Below are positions 56,718 to 64,000 of a stretch of DNA of 64,000 nucleotides, one piece after another (the stretch's first letter is position 1; the number at the start of each line of letters is the position of its first letter). Source of the DNA: Amycolatopsis granulosa (lineage in GTDB: Bacteria; Actinomycetota; Actinomycetes; Mycobacteriales; Pseudonocardiaceae); the NCBI RefSeq assembly GCF_011758745.1, contig NZ_JAANOV010000001.1, positions 5,084,001 through 5,148,000 on the forward strand, in the 5' to 3' direction. The notes under the pieces were generated by a model. The model made no database searches and was not told the DNA's origin. It saw only the letters and a program-made list of their open reading frames with translations. Position numbers and translations under genes: made by a program.

Positions 56718-57944
56718 GTGGCCACGCCCCTGATCCCCGCCGGCTTCGATTTCACCGACCCCGACCTGATCGCGACGCGGCTGCCACTGGCGGAGTTCGC
56801 CGAGCTGCGCAGGACCGCACCGGTCTGGTGGAACGCCCAGCCGTACAACCGCGCGGGGTTCCGCGACGACGGCTTCTGGGTCGTCACCCGCCACGAGGAC
56901 GTCAAGACCGTGTCGAGGGACAGCGAGCTGTTCTCCTCGCGGGAGAAGCTGGCGATCATCCGCTTCGACGAGACGATGACCGACGAGAGCCTCGACGCGA
57001 ACCGGCTCGTCCTGCTGAACATGGACGCTCCGCAGCACACCAAGCTGCGCCGGATCGTGTCGAAGGGTTTCACGCCCCGCGCGATCTCCCGGCTGGAGGA
57101 CACCCTGCGCGAACGCGCGGCCCGCATCGTGCACGAGGCGAAGCGGAAGGGGTCCGGGGACTTCGTCGAGGACGTCGCGTGCGAGCTGCCGCTGCAGGCG
57201 ATCGCCGAGCTCATCGGCATCCCGCAGGAGGACCGGCGCAAGATCTTCGACTGGTCCAACCAGATGATCGGCTACGACGACCCGGAGTACGACGTCGAAC
57301 CGATCGCGGCCTCGGCCGAGCTGGTCGGCTACGCCTGGAACATGGCCGAGCAGCGGCGCACGTGTCCGATGGACGACATCGTCACCAAGCTGGTCCAGGC
57401 CGATGTGGACGGTGAGTCGCTCAGCTCCGAGGAGTTCGGGTTCTTCGTCATCCTGCTGTCGGTGGCCGGCAACGAGACCACCCGCAACGCGATCACGCAC
57501 GGCATGAAAGCCATGCTCGACCACCCGGAGCAGTGGGAGCTCTACCGCGAGCGGCGGCCGAAGACGGCGCCGGACGAGATCGTCCGCTGGGCGACACCGG
57601 TCATCGCCTTCCAGCGGACCGCGACCGCCGACACCGAACTGGGCGGGCAGCACATCCGCGCGGGCGATCGGGTCGGCATGTTCTACAGCTCGGCCAACTT
57701 CGACCCGGAGGTGTTCGACGAGCCGGAGCGCTTCGACGTGCTGCGCGACCCGAACCCGCACGTCGGCTTCGGCGGCACCGGCTCGCACTACTGCATCGGG
57801 GCGAATCTCGCACGGCTGGAGATCGACCTGATCTTCAACGCCATCGCCGACGAAATGCCTGGTATCCGTGAGGTCGCACCTCCGGAGCGGCTGCGGTCCG
57901 GCTGGCTCAACGGCATCAAGCACTACCGGGTGGCCTATACATAG
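56718..57944 (+). CDS. cyp125: Cytochrome P450 CYP125, steroid C26/27-monooxygenase
   Basis: A 408-residue P450 that oxidises the terminal side-chain methyl of cholesterol/cholestenone, starting side-chain degradation. I-helix VILLSVAGNETTRNAITHGM (about residues 236-255), ERR-type K-helix region (PDEIVRWATPVIAFQRTA) and haem-binding HVGFGGTGSHYCIGANLARL (Cys about residue 359) are present. The N-terminal part including FWVVTRHEDVKTVSRDSELF and the region LNMDAPQHTKLRRIVSKGFT are as in CYP125. GTG start with GGGAGG nearby. Here it is not joined to the fadE28 operon, unlike in Mycobacterium. Confidence 0.95.
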   Translation: MATPLIPAGFDFTDPDLIATRLPLAEFAELRRTAPVWWNAQPYNRAGFRDDGFWVVTRHEDVKTVSRDSELFSSREKLAIIRFDETMTDESLDANRLVLLNMDAPQHTKLRRIVSKGFTPRAISRLEDTLRERAARIVHEAKRKGSGDFVEDVACELPLQAIAELIGIPQEDRRKIFDWSNQMIGYDDPEYDVEPIAASAELVGYAWNMAEQRRTCPMDDIVTKLVQADVDGESLSSEEFGFFVILLSVAGNETTRNAITHGMKAMLDHPEQWELYRERRPKTAPDEIVRWATPVIAFQRTATADTELGGQHIRAGDRVGMFYSSANFDPEVFDEPERFDVLRDPNPHVGFGGTGSHYCIGANLARLEIDLIFNAIADEMPGIREVAPPERLRSGWLNGIKHYRVAYT

Positions 57945-57994
57945 GGGTTACGCTCACACCTCCCAGGTGATCGTCTGCGGCCAGGAGGTGCCCG

Positions 57995-59512
57995 GTGCCC
58001 GTCGTCCCGCCCACCCCGGAAGAACTCGCCGAACTCGGCGCGCGTTACGGCTTCCACTTCAGCGAAGCCGATCTGAAGTCCTTCACCGGTCTGGTGGAGG
58101 CCAACCTCGCCGCGCACAACGCCGTCGAGCGCCTGTACGCGCGTTCGGCGCCCACCGCCCCGCACCGGGACTTCTCCTGGCCCGGGGACAACCCGCTCGG
58201 CGCCTGGTACGTGCGCACCCGGATCCCGCCGACCGGCGACGGTCCGCTGGCCGGCCGCGAGGTGGCGGTGAAGGACAACATCGCGGTCGCCGGTGTCCCG
58301 ATGATGAACGGCTCCCGCGCGGTGGAAGGGTTCGTGCCGCGCCGTGATGCGACCGTCGTCAGCCGGGTGCTCGCGGCGGGCGGCACGATCGCCGGCAAGG
58401 CGGTGTGCGAGGACCTGTGCTACTCCGGGTCCAGCTTCACCTCGGCCAGCGGCCCGGTCCGCAACCCCTGGGACCCCACCCGCCAGACCGGCGGCTCGTC
58501 GTCGGGCAACGCGGCCCTGCTCGCCGCGGGCGAGGTCGACTTCGCCATCGGCGGTGACCAGGGCGGTTCGGTGCGGATCCCGGCGGCGTTCTGCGGCGTG
58601 GTCGGGCACAAGCCGACGCACGGGCTGGTGCCCTACACCGGCGCGTTCCCGATCGAAACCACGATCGACCACCTCGGCCCGATGACCCGCACCGTGCGGG
58701 ACGCGGCGTTGCTGCTGGCCGTTCTCGCCGGCGACGACGGCTACGACCCGCGCCAGTTCCGCACGCCCGGGCCGCAGGACTACCTGGCCGCCGTCGAGCA
58801 GGACATCCGCGGCCTGCGGGTCGGGGTGCTCACCGAGGGATTCGGGCTGCCGGTGTCCGAGCCGGGGGTCGACGACGCCGTGCGCGCCGCGGTCGACCGG
58901 CTCGCCGCCGCGGGCGCCGTGGTGTCCGAGGTGAGCGTGCCGTGGCACCGCGACGGGTTCGACGTGTGGACCGTGATCGGCACGGACGGCACCGCCCGTC
59001 AGATGATCGACGGCAACGGCTACGGCATGAACGTCTCCGGCCGGTACGACCCCGAGCTGGTGGTGCACTTCGCGCAGGGCAGGCGCGCGCACGGCGACGC
59101 CATGTCGGACATGCTCAAGACCGTGATCCTCACCGGTGCCCACGCGGCGGAGCGCTACGACATGCGGCACTACGCGATGGCGCGCGAGCTGGCGTGGGAG
59201 CTGCGGGCGGCCTACGACGCGGCGCTGACCGAGGTGGACGTGCTGGTCCTGCCGACCGTGCCCTACGTGGCGAAGCCGCTGCCCGGGCCGGACGCCAGCC
59301 ACGAGGAGAAGATGGCCAACGCGCTGGCCATGGTCGGCAACACCGCACCGTTCGACGCGAGCGGCCACCCGGCGATCTCGGTGCCGGCCGCCCTGGTGGA
59401 CGGCCTGCCGACCGGGTTGATGATCGCGGGCCGCCGCTTCGACGACGCGACGGTGCTGCGCGTGGCCGCGGCCTACGAGCGGGAGGTGGGTGGTTTCCCC
59501 GCGCCGCGGTAG
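57995..59512 (+). CDS. Amidase (amidase-signature family)
   Basis: A 505-residue amidase-signature hydrolase. The Lys-Ser-Ser triad is visible as Lys in EVAVKDNIAVAG (about residue 91), Ser in TGGSSSGNAALL (about 168) and Ser in GGDQGGSVRIPAAFCG (about 193). An N-terminal helical extension of about 80 residues and the long insert near DGNGYGMNVSGRYDPELV recall the enantioselective amidases associated with nitrile degradation, although no nitrile hydratase gene is next to it. GTG start. Its last 40 bases overlap the end of the opposing DHFR-fold gene. Confidence 0.88.
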   Translation: MPVVPPTPEELAELGARYGFHFSEADLKSFTGLVEANLAAHNAVERLYARSAPTAPHRDFSWPGDNPLGAWYVRTRIPPTGDGPLAGREVAVKDNIAVAGVPMMNGSRAVEGFVPRRDATVVSRVLAAGGTIAGKAVCEDLCYSGSSFTSASGPVRNPWDPTRQTGGSSSGNAALLAAGEVDFAIGGDQGGSVRIPAAFCGVVGHKPTHGLVPYTGAFPIETTIDHLGPMTRTVRDAALLLAVLAGDDGYDPRQFRTPGPQDYLAAVEQDIRGLRVGVLTEGFGLPVSEPGVDDAVRAAVDRLAAAGAVVSEVSVPWHRDGFDVWTVIGTDGTARQMIDGNGYGMNVSGRYDPELVVHFAQGRRAHGDAMSDMLKTVILTGAHAAERYDMRHYAMARELAWELRAAYDAALTEVDVLVLPTVPYVAKPLPGPDASHEEKMANALAMVGNTAPFDASGHPAISVPAALVDGLPTGLMIAGRRFDDATVLRVAAAYEREVGGFPAPR

Positions 59513-60057
59513 CACAGCAGCACCGCTTCGCCCTTCCGCCCGGCCGAGTGCAGCCGCAGCTCGGCGGGCGGGGTGCGGTCGGCGAACAGCCGCCGCCCGG
59601 TGCCGAGCACCGTCGGGAACACCATCAGCCGGTATTCGCCGACCAGGCCGTGGCCGGCCAGCTCGTGCACCACGCTGAGGCTGCCGGTGACGATGACGTC
59701 CTGGACGGCCGTGCGCGCGCGGACGGCCGGGACGAGGTTGTCCCCGAGCACCGACGAGTTCTGCCACCCGCCGGCGGCGGCCAGGGTCCGGGACGCGACG
59801 AGCTTGGGGATGGCGTTCATCCGCGCGGAGAACTCGTCGGTGCGGCCGGGCCAGATCTTCGCGAACAGCTCCCAGGTGGTGCGGCCGAGCAGCAGCACAC
59901 CGGTGTCGAGCACGGGTCCGAGCTCGAACTTGTCGCCGGCGACCGCCTCCGGGCCGTGCCGGAACGCCCAGCCGCCGCCCGGTGTGCCACCGGAACCGTC
60001 CGGGTCCTCGGCGACGCCGTCCAGCGTGACGAACTCGATGACGATGACCTTGCCCAT
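59473..60057 (-). CDS. Dihydrofolate reductase-fold (RibD C-terminal-like) protein
   Basis: A 194-residue protein of the dihydrofolate reductase/RibD C-terminal superfamily: VIVIEFVTLDGVAEDPDG, LGRTTWELFAKIWPGR, VTGSLSVVHELAGHGLVGEY and FPTVLGTGRRLF. GAGGAG precedes the ATG. Proteins of this kind are often encoded beside ECF sigma factors of the type that lies divergently here (80-base gap), and may be targets or signal partners. True DHFR activity is doubtful. Confidence 0.85.
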   Translation of the reverse strand: MGKVIVIEFVTLDGVAEDPDGSGGTPGGGWAFRHGPEAVAGDKFELGPVLDTGVLLLGRTTWELFAKIWPGRTDEFSARMNAIPKLVASRTLAAAGGWQNSSVLGDNLVPAVRARTAVQDVIVTGSLSVVHELAGHGLVGEYRLMVFPTVLGTGRRLFADRTPPAELRLHSAGRKGEAVLLCYRGAGKPPTSRS

Positions 60058-60137
60058 GGTGTGCTCCTCGGTTGTCCTCGCCGGCCGGGGTGGCTCGGCG
60101 CAGGTACGTACCGGCCGGAGCGGTCATACTCATCGCG

Positions 60138-61136
60138 ATGCCGATCGCCGATTTCGCCGCGCGCACCGAACCGCACCGCCCGGAGCTGCTCGCGTACTGC
60201 TACCGGATGCTCGGGTCCGTCCACGAGGCCGAGGACCTGGTGCAGGAGACGATGCTGCGGGCGTGGCGGGCGCGCGGGCGCTACGACGAGCGCAAGGCGT
60301 CGATCCGGACCTGGCTGTACCGCATCGCGACGAACGTGTGCCTGACCGCGCTGGAGGGCAGGGCACGCCGCCCGCTCCCGTCCGGGCTCGGCCCGCCGAG
60401 CACGGACCCCGGGACGCCGCTGCGGCCGGCGTTCGACGTGCCGTGGTTGCAGCCCTTCCCGGACGCCCGGCTGGACGACCCCGCCACGCGCGCGGTGCAC
60501 CGGGACAGCATGCGGCTGGCCCTGGTCGCCGCGATGCAGCTGCTGCCGCCGCGGCAGCGCGCCGTGTGGGTGCTGCGTGAGGTGCTGGAGTTCAGCGCCG
60601 CGGAGGTGGCCGGTCTGCTCGGCACGTCGGCCGCCGCGGTGAACAGCGCGCTGCAACGGGCGCGGGCGGGGCTGGGCGGCGCCGTCCTCGACGACATCAC
60701 CCGCCCCGCCGACCCGGCCGCCCGCCGGACGGTGGAGGCCTACGTCCGCGCCTTCGAAGCGGGCGATGTCGGTGCGCTGGTCGAGCTGCTCACCGACGAC
60801 GCCGTGCTGGAGATGCCGCCGGTGCCGCTGTGGTACCGCGGCCGCGACGACTACGCCGCGTTCATCCGGCGGGTCTTCGCGATGCGCGGGACCGGCTGGC
60901 GGATGGTCCCGGTCGCGGCCAACGGGCAGCCGGCCGTGGCCGCCTACGCGCCGAAACCGGGGACCGGGCACCGGCTGCACACGCTGCAGCTGTTCACCGT
61001 GACCGGTGGGAAGATCGCCCGCACCGTCGTGTTCGGAGACCCGGCGGTGTTCGCGACCTTCGGCCTGCCGCCGGTCCGTCAGGGCTTGCCCGCGCCCACC
61101 ACCCACATCGCGAAGTACTGCGATCCACCGCCGTAG
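60138..61136 (+). CDS. ECF sigma factor with SnoaL-like C-terminal domain
   Basis: A 332-residue extracytoplasmic-function sigma factor. Region 2 (LLAYCYRMLGSVHEAEDLVQ, about residues 20-39, then TWLYRIATNVCLTALEG), region 4 (LPPRQRAVWVLREVLEFSAA, about 140-159, then TSAAAVNSALQRARAGL) and a C-terminal SnoaL-like domain (VEAYVRAFEAGDVGALVELL onward) are clear. This is the SigG/SigX5-like layout, in which the fused C-terminal domain replaces a separate anti-sigma factor. ATG 60138 is used. Its last 58 bases overlap the end of ltp3 on the other strand. Confidence 0.88.
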   Translation: MPIADFAARTEPHRPELLAYCYRMLGSVHEAEDLVQETMLRAWRARGRYDERKASIRTWLYRIATNVCLTALEGRARRPLPSGLGPPSTDPGTPLRPAFDVPWLQPFPDARLDDPATRAVHRDSMRLALVAAMQLLPPRQRAVWVLREVLEFSAAEVAGLLGTSAAAVNSALQRARAGLGGAVLDDITRPADPAARRTVEAYVRAFEAGDVGALVELLTDDAVLEMPPVPLWYRGRDDYAAFIRRVFAMRGTGWRMVPVAANGQPAVAAYAPKPGTGHRLHTLQLFTVTGGKIARTVVFGDPAVFATFGLPPVRQGLPAPTTHIAKYCDPPP

Positions 61137-62239
61137 GCGTGCCCGAGCGCGCGCCGGGCGCCGTCGACCTGGTAGTCACCGGCCCGGCCCATCACCTGTT
61201 TGGCGGCCTCGGCGAAGCGGAGCATGCCGGACGCGCCGATCGGGTTCGACGACAGCACCCCGCCGGAGGGGTTGACCGGCAGCCGCCCGCCCAGTGCGGT
61301 TTCGCCGGCCTCGGTCAGCCGCCACCCCTCGCCCTCGGGCGTGAAGCCCAGGTTCTCCAGCCACATCGGTTCGAACCAGGAGAACGGCACGTAGATCTCC
61401 GCCGCGTCGATTTCGGACAGCGGGTCGGTGATCCCCGCCTCCCGCCACAGCGCGGCGGCCGCATCCCGGCCCGCCCGCGGGTTCACCTGGTCCCGCCCGG
61501 CGAACGTGGTCGGTTCGGTGCGCATCGCGGTCGCGTGCACCCAGGCCACGCCGCTTCCGGCCGCGTCACCGGCGGTCTCGTCACCGATCACCATCGCGCA
61601 CGCGCCGTCCGACGACGGGCAGGTCTCGTCGTAGCGGATCGGGTCCCACAGCACCTGCGAGGCGCGCACCTTCTCCACCGTGATGTCCGGCTGCCGCAGG
61701 TGCGCGTACGGGTTGAGCGCCCCGTTGCGCCGGTCCTTCGCCGCGACGATCGCGCCGACGTGCTCGGGCGCGCCGGACCGCCGGATGTAGGACCGCACGT
61801 GCGGCGCGAAGTACCCGCCGGCACCGGCCCCGACCGGCATGGTGAACGGCGGCGCGATCGACAGCGCCCACATCGCGTTCGACTCGGACTGCTTCTCGAA
61901 CGCCACCGTGAGCACCCGGCGGTGGATGCCGGACTGCACCAGGCTCGTCGCGACCAGCGCCGTCGACCCGCCCACCGAACCCGCGGTGTGCACGCGCAGC
62001 AACGGTTTCCCGGTCGCGCCCAGCGCGTCGGCCAGGAAGAGCTCGGGCATCATCACGCCCTCGAACAGGTCCGGCGCCTTGCCGACGACGACCGCGTCGA
62101 TGTCCGGCCACGCCACCCGGGCGTCGGCCATCGCCCGGTCGATCGCCTCGCGCAGCAGACCGGGCATGGACACGTCGGTCCGTTTGGCGCGGTGGTGGGT
62201 CTGCCCGGTGCCGAGCACCGCGGCGAGCTGTTTCGCCAT
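61079..62239 (-). CDS. ltp3: Ltp3, steroid side-chain aldol-lyase (thiolase fold)
   Basis: A 386-residue thiolase-superfamily protein, third gene of a DUF35-ltp4-ltp3 operon in the order of Rv3521-Rv3523. Sequence landmarks are LRVHTAGSVGGSTALVATSL (the nucleophile Cys position is not Cys), CPSSDGACAMVIGDE, AAEIYVPFSWFEPMWLENLG, NPSGGVLSSNPIGASGMLRF and HAYGGGSQYFAMWVVG. In Rhodococcus, Ltp3 and Ltp4 are aldol-lyases for C24-branched (plant sterol) side chains. The ATG directly follows the ltp4 stop. Confidence 0.88.
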   Translation of the reverse strand: MAKQLAAVLGTGQTHHRAKRTDVSMPGLLREAIDRAMADARVAWPDIDAVVVGKAPDLFEGVMMPELFLADALGATGKPLLRVHTAGSVGGSTALVATSLVQSGIHRRVLTVAFEKQSESNAMWALSIAPPFTMPVGAGAGGYFAPHVRSYIRRSGAPEHVGAIVAAKDRRNGALNPYAHLRQPDITVEKVRASQVLWDPIRYDETCPSSDGACAMVIGDETAGDAAGSGVAWVHATAMRTEPTTFAGRDQVNPRAGRDAAAALWREAGITDPLSEIDAAEIYVPFSWFEPMWLENLGFTPEGEGWRLTEAGETALGGRLPVNPSGGVLSSNPIGASGMLRFAEAAKQVMGRAGDYQVDGARRALGHAYGGGSQYFAMWVVGAGKP

Positions 62240-63298
62240 TCATGCCTCCAGGACCGCGACGAGGTTCTGCTGCAGGGCCGGCCCGCTCGTGGCGTGCGCG
62301 AGCACCTTCGACGCCTCCCCGGTGAGGATCCGGCTGGCGGCCTCGCCGATGCGCGCGAGCCCGGCCGCGAACATCGGGTTGCCGGCCAGCGCGCCGCCCG
62401 AGGGGTTGATGCGGACGTCGTCGCCGAGCCCGAGCGCGGTCCGCAGGATCAGCTCCTGGTGGGTGAACGGCGCGTGCAGCTCGGCGATCTCCACGCCGCC
62501 GGTGCCCACGGCCCGGCCGGCCGCCTCCGTCGACGGTGACCGGGTCAGGTCGCGGGCGCCGAGCACGGGCGTGTCCACCCGGTGTTCGATGCCCGTGATG
62601 ACCGCCGGGCGCTCGGCGAACTCGGCTGCCCGGTCGGCGGCGGCCAGGACGATCACCGCCGCGCCGTCGGTGACCGGCGCGATGTCGTGCGCGCGCAACG
62701 GGTCCGCGAGGTAGGGCGCGTCCAGCAATTCGGTGACCCCGCAGACCTCGGTGCCCCCGGAGACCTGGGCGAAGGGGTTGCGGGTGGCGTCGGCGCGGCT
62801 GCGGGCGGCGACCGCGGCCAGGTCCTTCTCGCTCCACAGCCCGGCGTCCAGCCCGAGCCGGGCCTGCAGGGCGGCGATGCTCACCGAGTCCGGCCACAGC
62901 GGCGCGACGGTGTAGGGGTCGAGCTGCAAGGCCAGCACCCGGCGCAGCTGTCCGGCCGAGGACTTGCCGAATCCGTACACCAGCGCGGTGTCGGCCTCGC
63001 CGGTGCGGATCTTCAGCCACGCCTCGTACAGCGCCCACGCCGCGTCCATCTCGACGTGCGACTCGTGGATCGGCGGGAACGCGCCGATCGCGTCGATGGC
63101 GGAGATGAACGAGAACGCCCGGCCCGCCAGGTAGTCCGACGAGCCCGAGCACCAGAACCCGATGTCCTGTTTGGACAGTCCGGTTTGCTCGTAGACCTGG
63201 GCGAGGATGGGCACGAGCATCTCCACGCCGTTGGTGGTGCCCGGGGTGGAGCGCACGTTCGGGGCCTGGGCGAACCCGACCACCGCGACGTCCCGCAT
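62240..63298 (-). CDS. ltp4: Ltp4, steroid side-chain aldol-lyase partner
   Basis: A 352-residue thiolase-superfamily protein acting with Ltp3. Landmarks: VAVVGFAQAPNVRSTPGTTN, GFWCSGSSDYLAGRAFSFIS, ADTALVYGFGKSSAGQLRRV, APVTDGAAVIVLAAADRA and NPSGGALAGNPMFAAGLARI. A Cys is present in WCSGS but not at the normal thiolase nucleophile context. It starts 12 bases after the DUF35 gene and abuts ltp3, indicating a multi-subunit complex. Confidence 0.88.
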   Translation of the reverse strand: MRDVAVVGFAQAPNVRSTPGTTNGVEMLVPILAQVYEQTGLSKQDIGFWCSGSSDYLAGRAFSFISAIDAIGAFPPIHESHVEMDAAWALYEAWLKIRTGEADTALVYGFGKSSAGQLRRVLALQLDPYTVAPLWPDSVSIAALQARLGLDAGLWSEKDLAAVAARSRADATRNPFAQVSGGTEVCGVTELLDAPYLADPLRAHDIAPVTDGAAVIVLAAADRAAEFAERPAVITGIEHRVDTPVLGARDLTRSPSTEAAGRAVGTGGVEIAELHAPFTHQELILRTALGLGDDVRINPSGGALAGNPMFAAGLARIGEAASRILTGEASKVLAHATSGPALQQNLVAVLEA

Positions 63299-63310
63299 GG
63301 CAGTTCCCCT

Positions 63311-64000
63311 CTACAGGTGGTGGGCGAAGGACTCGTACGGCGCGTCCGGCTCGCCGGTCGGCTCGAAGTGGCTGATGTTCTCCAGGCTCGTCCACCACTC
63401 GTCCCGCGGCTTCCAGGCCGCGCGCACCCGCATGCCCATCCGGACCTGCGCGGCGTCGCAGCCGAGGACCAGGTGCAGGAACGCGATGTCGGCGCCGTCG
63501 AGCAGGATGTAGGCCGCCACGTACGGCGGCGGGATGCGCTGGCCGAGGAACGGCACGTTGACGATGCAGAAGGTGGTGACGATCCCGGTGTCGGGCAGCT
63601 CCACCTCGTCCACTGTGGGCACACCGTCGGTGGGGCACGCGCCGCGCGGCGGGATGTAGACCTTCCCGCAGGCGGGGCAGCGCTGCCCGGTCAGCTTGCC
63701 CTCCGCGAGCCCGCGCAGGTAGCGGCTTTCCTCCGGCGAGGCCGAATGCCGGTAGTGCAGCTGGATCGGCGTGACCATGACACCGTCCTGCGCGGACTCC
63801 GGCGGCGGCGCGGGGGAGGGCCCGTCCGGGGCGCCGACGGGCAGGAAGTAGGCGATGTCGCGGATGTGGCCGACCGGCTCGGCGGCCCAGCGGGCCCGCA
63901 CCCGCATCCCGGTGCTCATGTCGGCGGGGCCGGGCACGTGCACGGCGTGCAGCATCGCGGTGTCGGCGCCGTCCAGGCGGATCAGCGCCCACGCGAACGG
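63311..64000 (-). CDS. Tandem DUF35 OB-fold protein, Ltp3/4 partner, 5'-truncated
   Basis: The right window edge cuts this gene; 229 codons plus the stop are visible and the frame stays open to base 64000. It contains the end of one DUF35 OB-fold (LIRLDGADTAMLHAVHVPG, then GMRVRARW). A complete second unit follows: a zinc ribbon (CPACGKVYIPPRGACPTDG) and an OB-fold with the matching LLDGADIAFLHLVLG and GMRVRAAW. So the protein is a tandem duplication, as in Rv3521. DUF35 proteins bind thiolase-like aldolases; here the partners should be Ltp3/Ltp4. The promoter and any KstR box lie outside the window. Confidence 0.87.
   Translation of the reverse strand, partial: PFAWALIRLDGADTAMLHAVHVPGPADMSTGMRVRARWAAEPVGHIRDIAYFLPVGAPDGPSPAPPPESAQDGVMVTPIQLHYRHSASPEESRYLRGLAEGKLTGQRCPACGKVYIPPRGACPTDGVPTVDEVELPDTGIVTTFCIVNVPFLGQRIPPPYVAAYILLDGADIAFLHLVLGCDAAQVRMGMRVRAAWKPRDEWWTSLENISHFEPTGEPDAPYESFAHHL

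Overview
The window is about 72% G+C by eye, with dense operons, frequent GTG starts and many ATGA/TGATG stop-start overlaps. It carries conservon signalling genes, F420-type oxidoreductases, isobutyryl-CoA mutase and a mycobacterial-type sterol catabolic regulon. This points to a high-GC actinomycete, most likely a member of the Pseudonocardiaceae such as Amycolatopsis; the genus is an inference.

Left third (1-27.8 kb), general metabolism and signalling. It opens with the 3' part of a large LAL/LuxR regulator, then a succinate-semialdehyde-type aldehyde dehydrogenase preceded by a duplicated 12-codon leader ORF. A TetR gene diverges from an acyl-CoA dehydrogenase/alpha-methylacyl-CoA racemase pair. 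Small membrane proteins and a lytic transglycosylase follow. A minus-strand string then encodes DUF485-ActP (acetate uptake) and ornithine decarboxylase-SpeD-SpeE (spermidine synthesis). Next come a four-gene conservon (cvnABCD), the fused mutase icmF, two tandem LLM-class flavin oxidoreductases and a beta-lactamase-fold protein.

Right part (27.8-64 kb), sterol catabolism. KstR and the fused dehydrogenase FadE34/ChsE3 are divergent. After an SNF2 helicase, an esterase and a WS/DGAT acyltransferase comes the 'igr' operon (fadE28-fadE29-chsH2-chsH1-ltp2), which removes the last propionyl unit of the sterol side chain. Next is a kstD-kshA-88-aa protein-kshB operon for ring opening, divergent from a second steroid flavoprotein (probably a delta4(5alpha)-dehydrogenase). 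hsaADCB (ring A/B degradation) is followed by two amide/cyclic-amide hydrolase genes. fadA5 and cyp125 are divergent around two operators. An amidase, a DHFR-fold/ECF-sigma pair, and the start of a DUF35-ltp4-ltp3 operon (C24-branched side-chain aldol cleavage) end the window. Eight copies of the KstR operator TNNAACNNGTTNNA (five perfect, three with one mismatch) sit in the promoters of kstR/fadE34, fadE28, kstD/FAD gene, hsaA, fadA5 and cyp125, so most of this half reads as one KstR regulon.

Non-coding items of note: (i) a family of about 21-bp-phased GTGTTSGC repeats found at three separate loci, each just downstream of a minus-strand stop codon; (ii) a probable 6C-type small RNA at 53.34-53.48 kb with three C-rich hairpin loops; (iii) a duplicated translation start before the aldehyde dehydrogenase; (iv) an uncharacterised 88-residue cysteine protein translationally coupled between kshA and kshB. 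No tRNA, rRNA, insertion sequence, prophage or CRISPR array was recognised.
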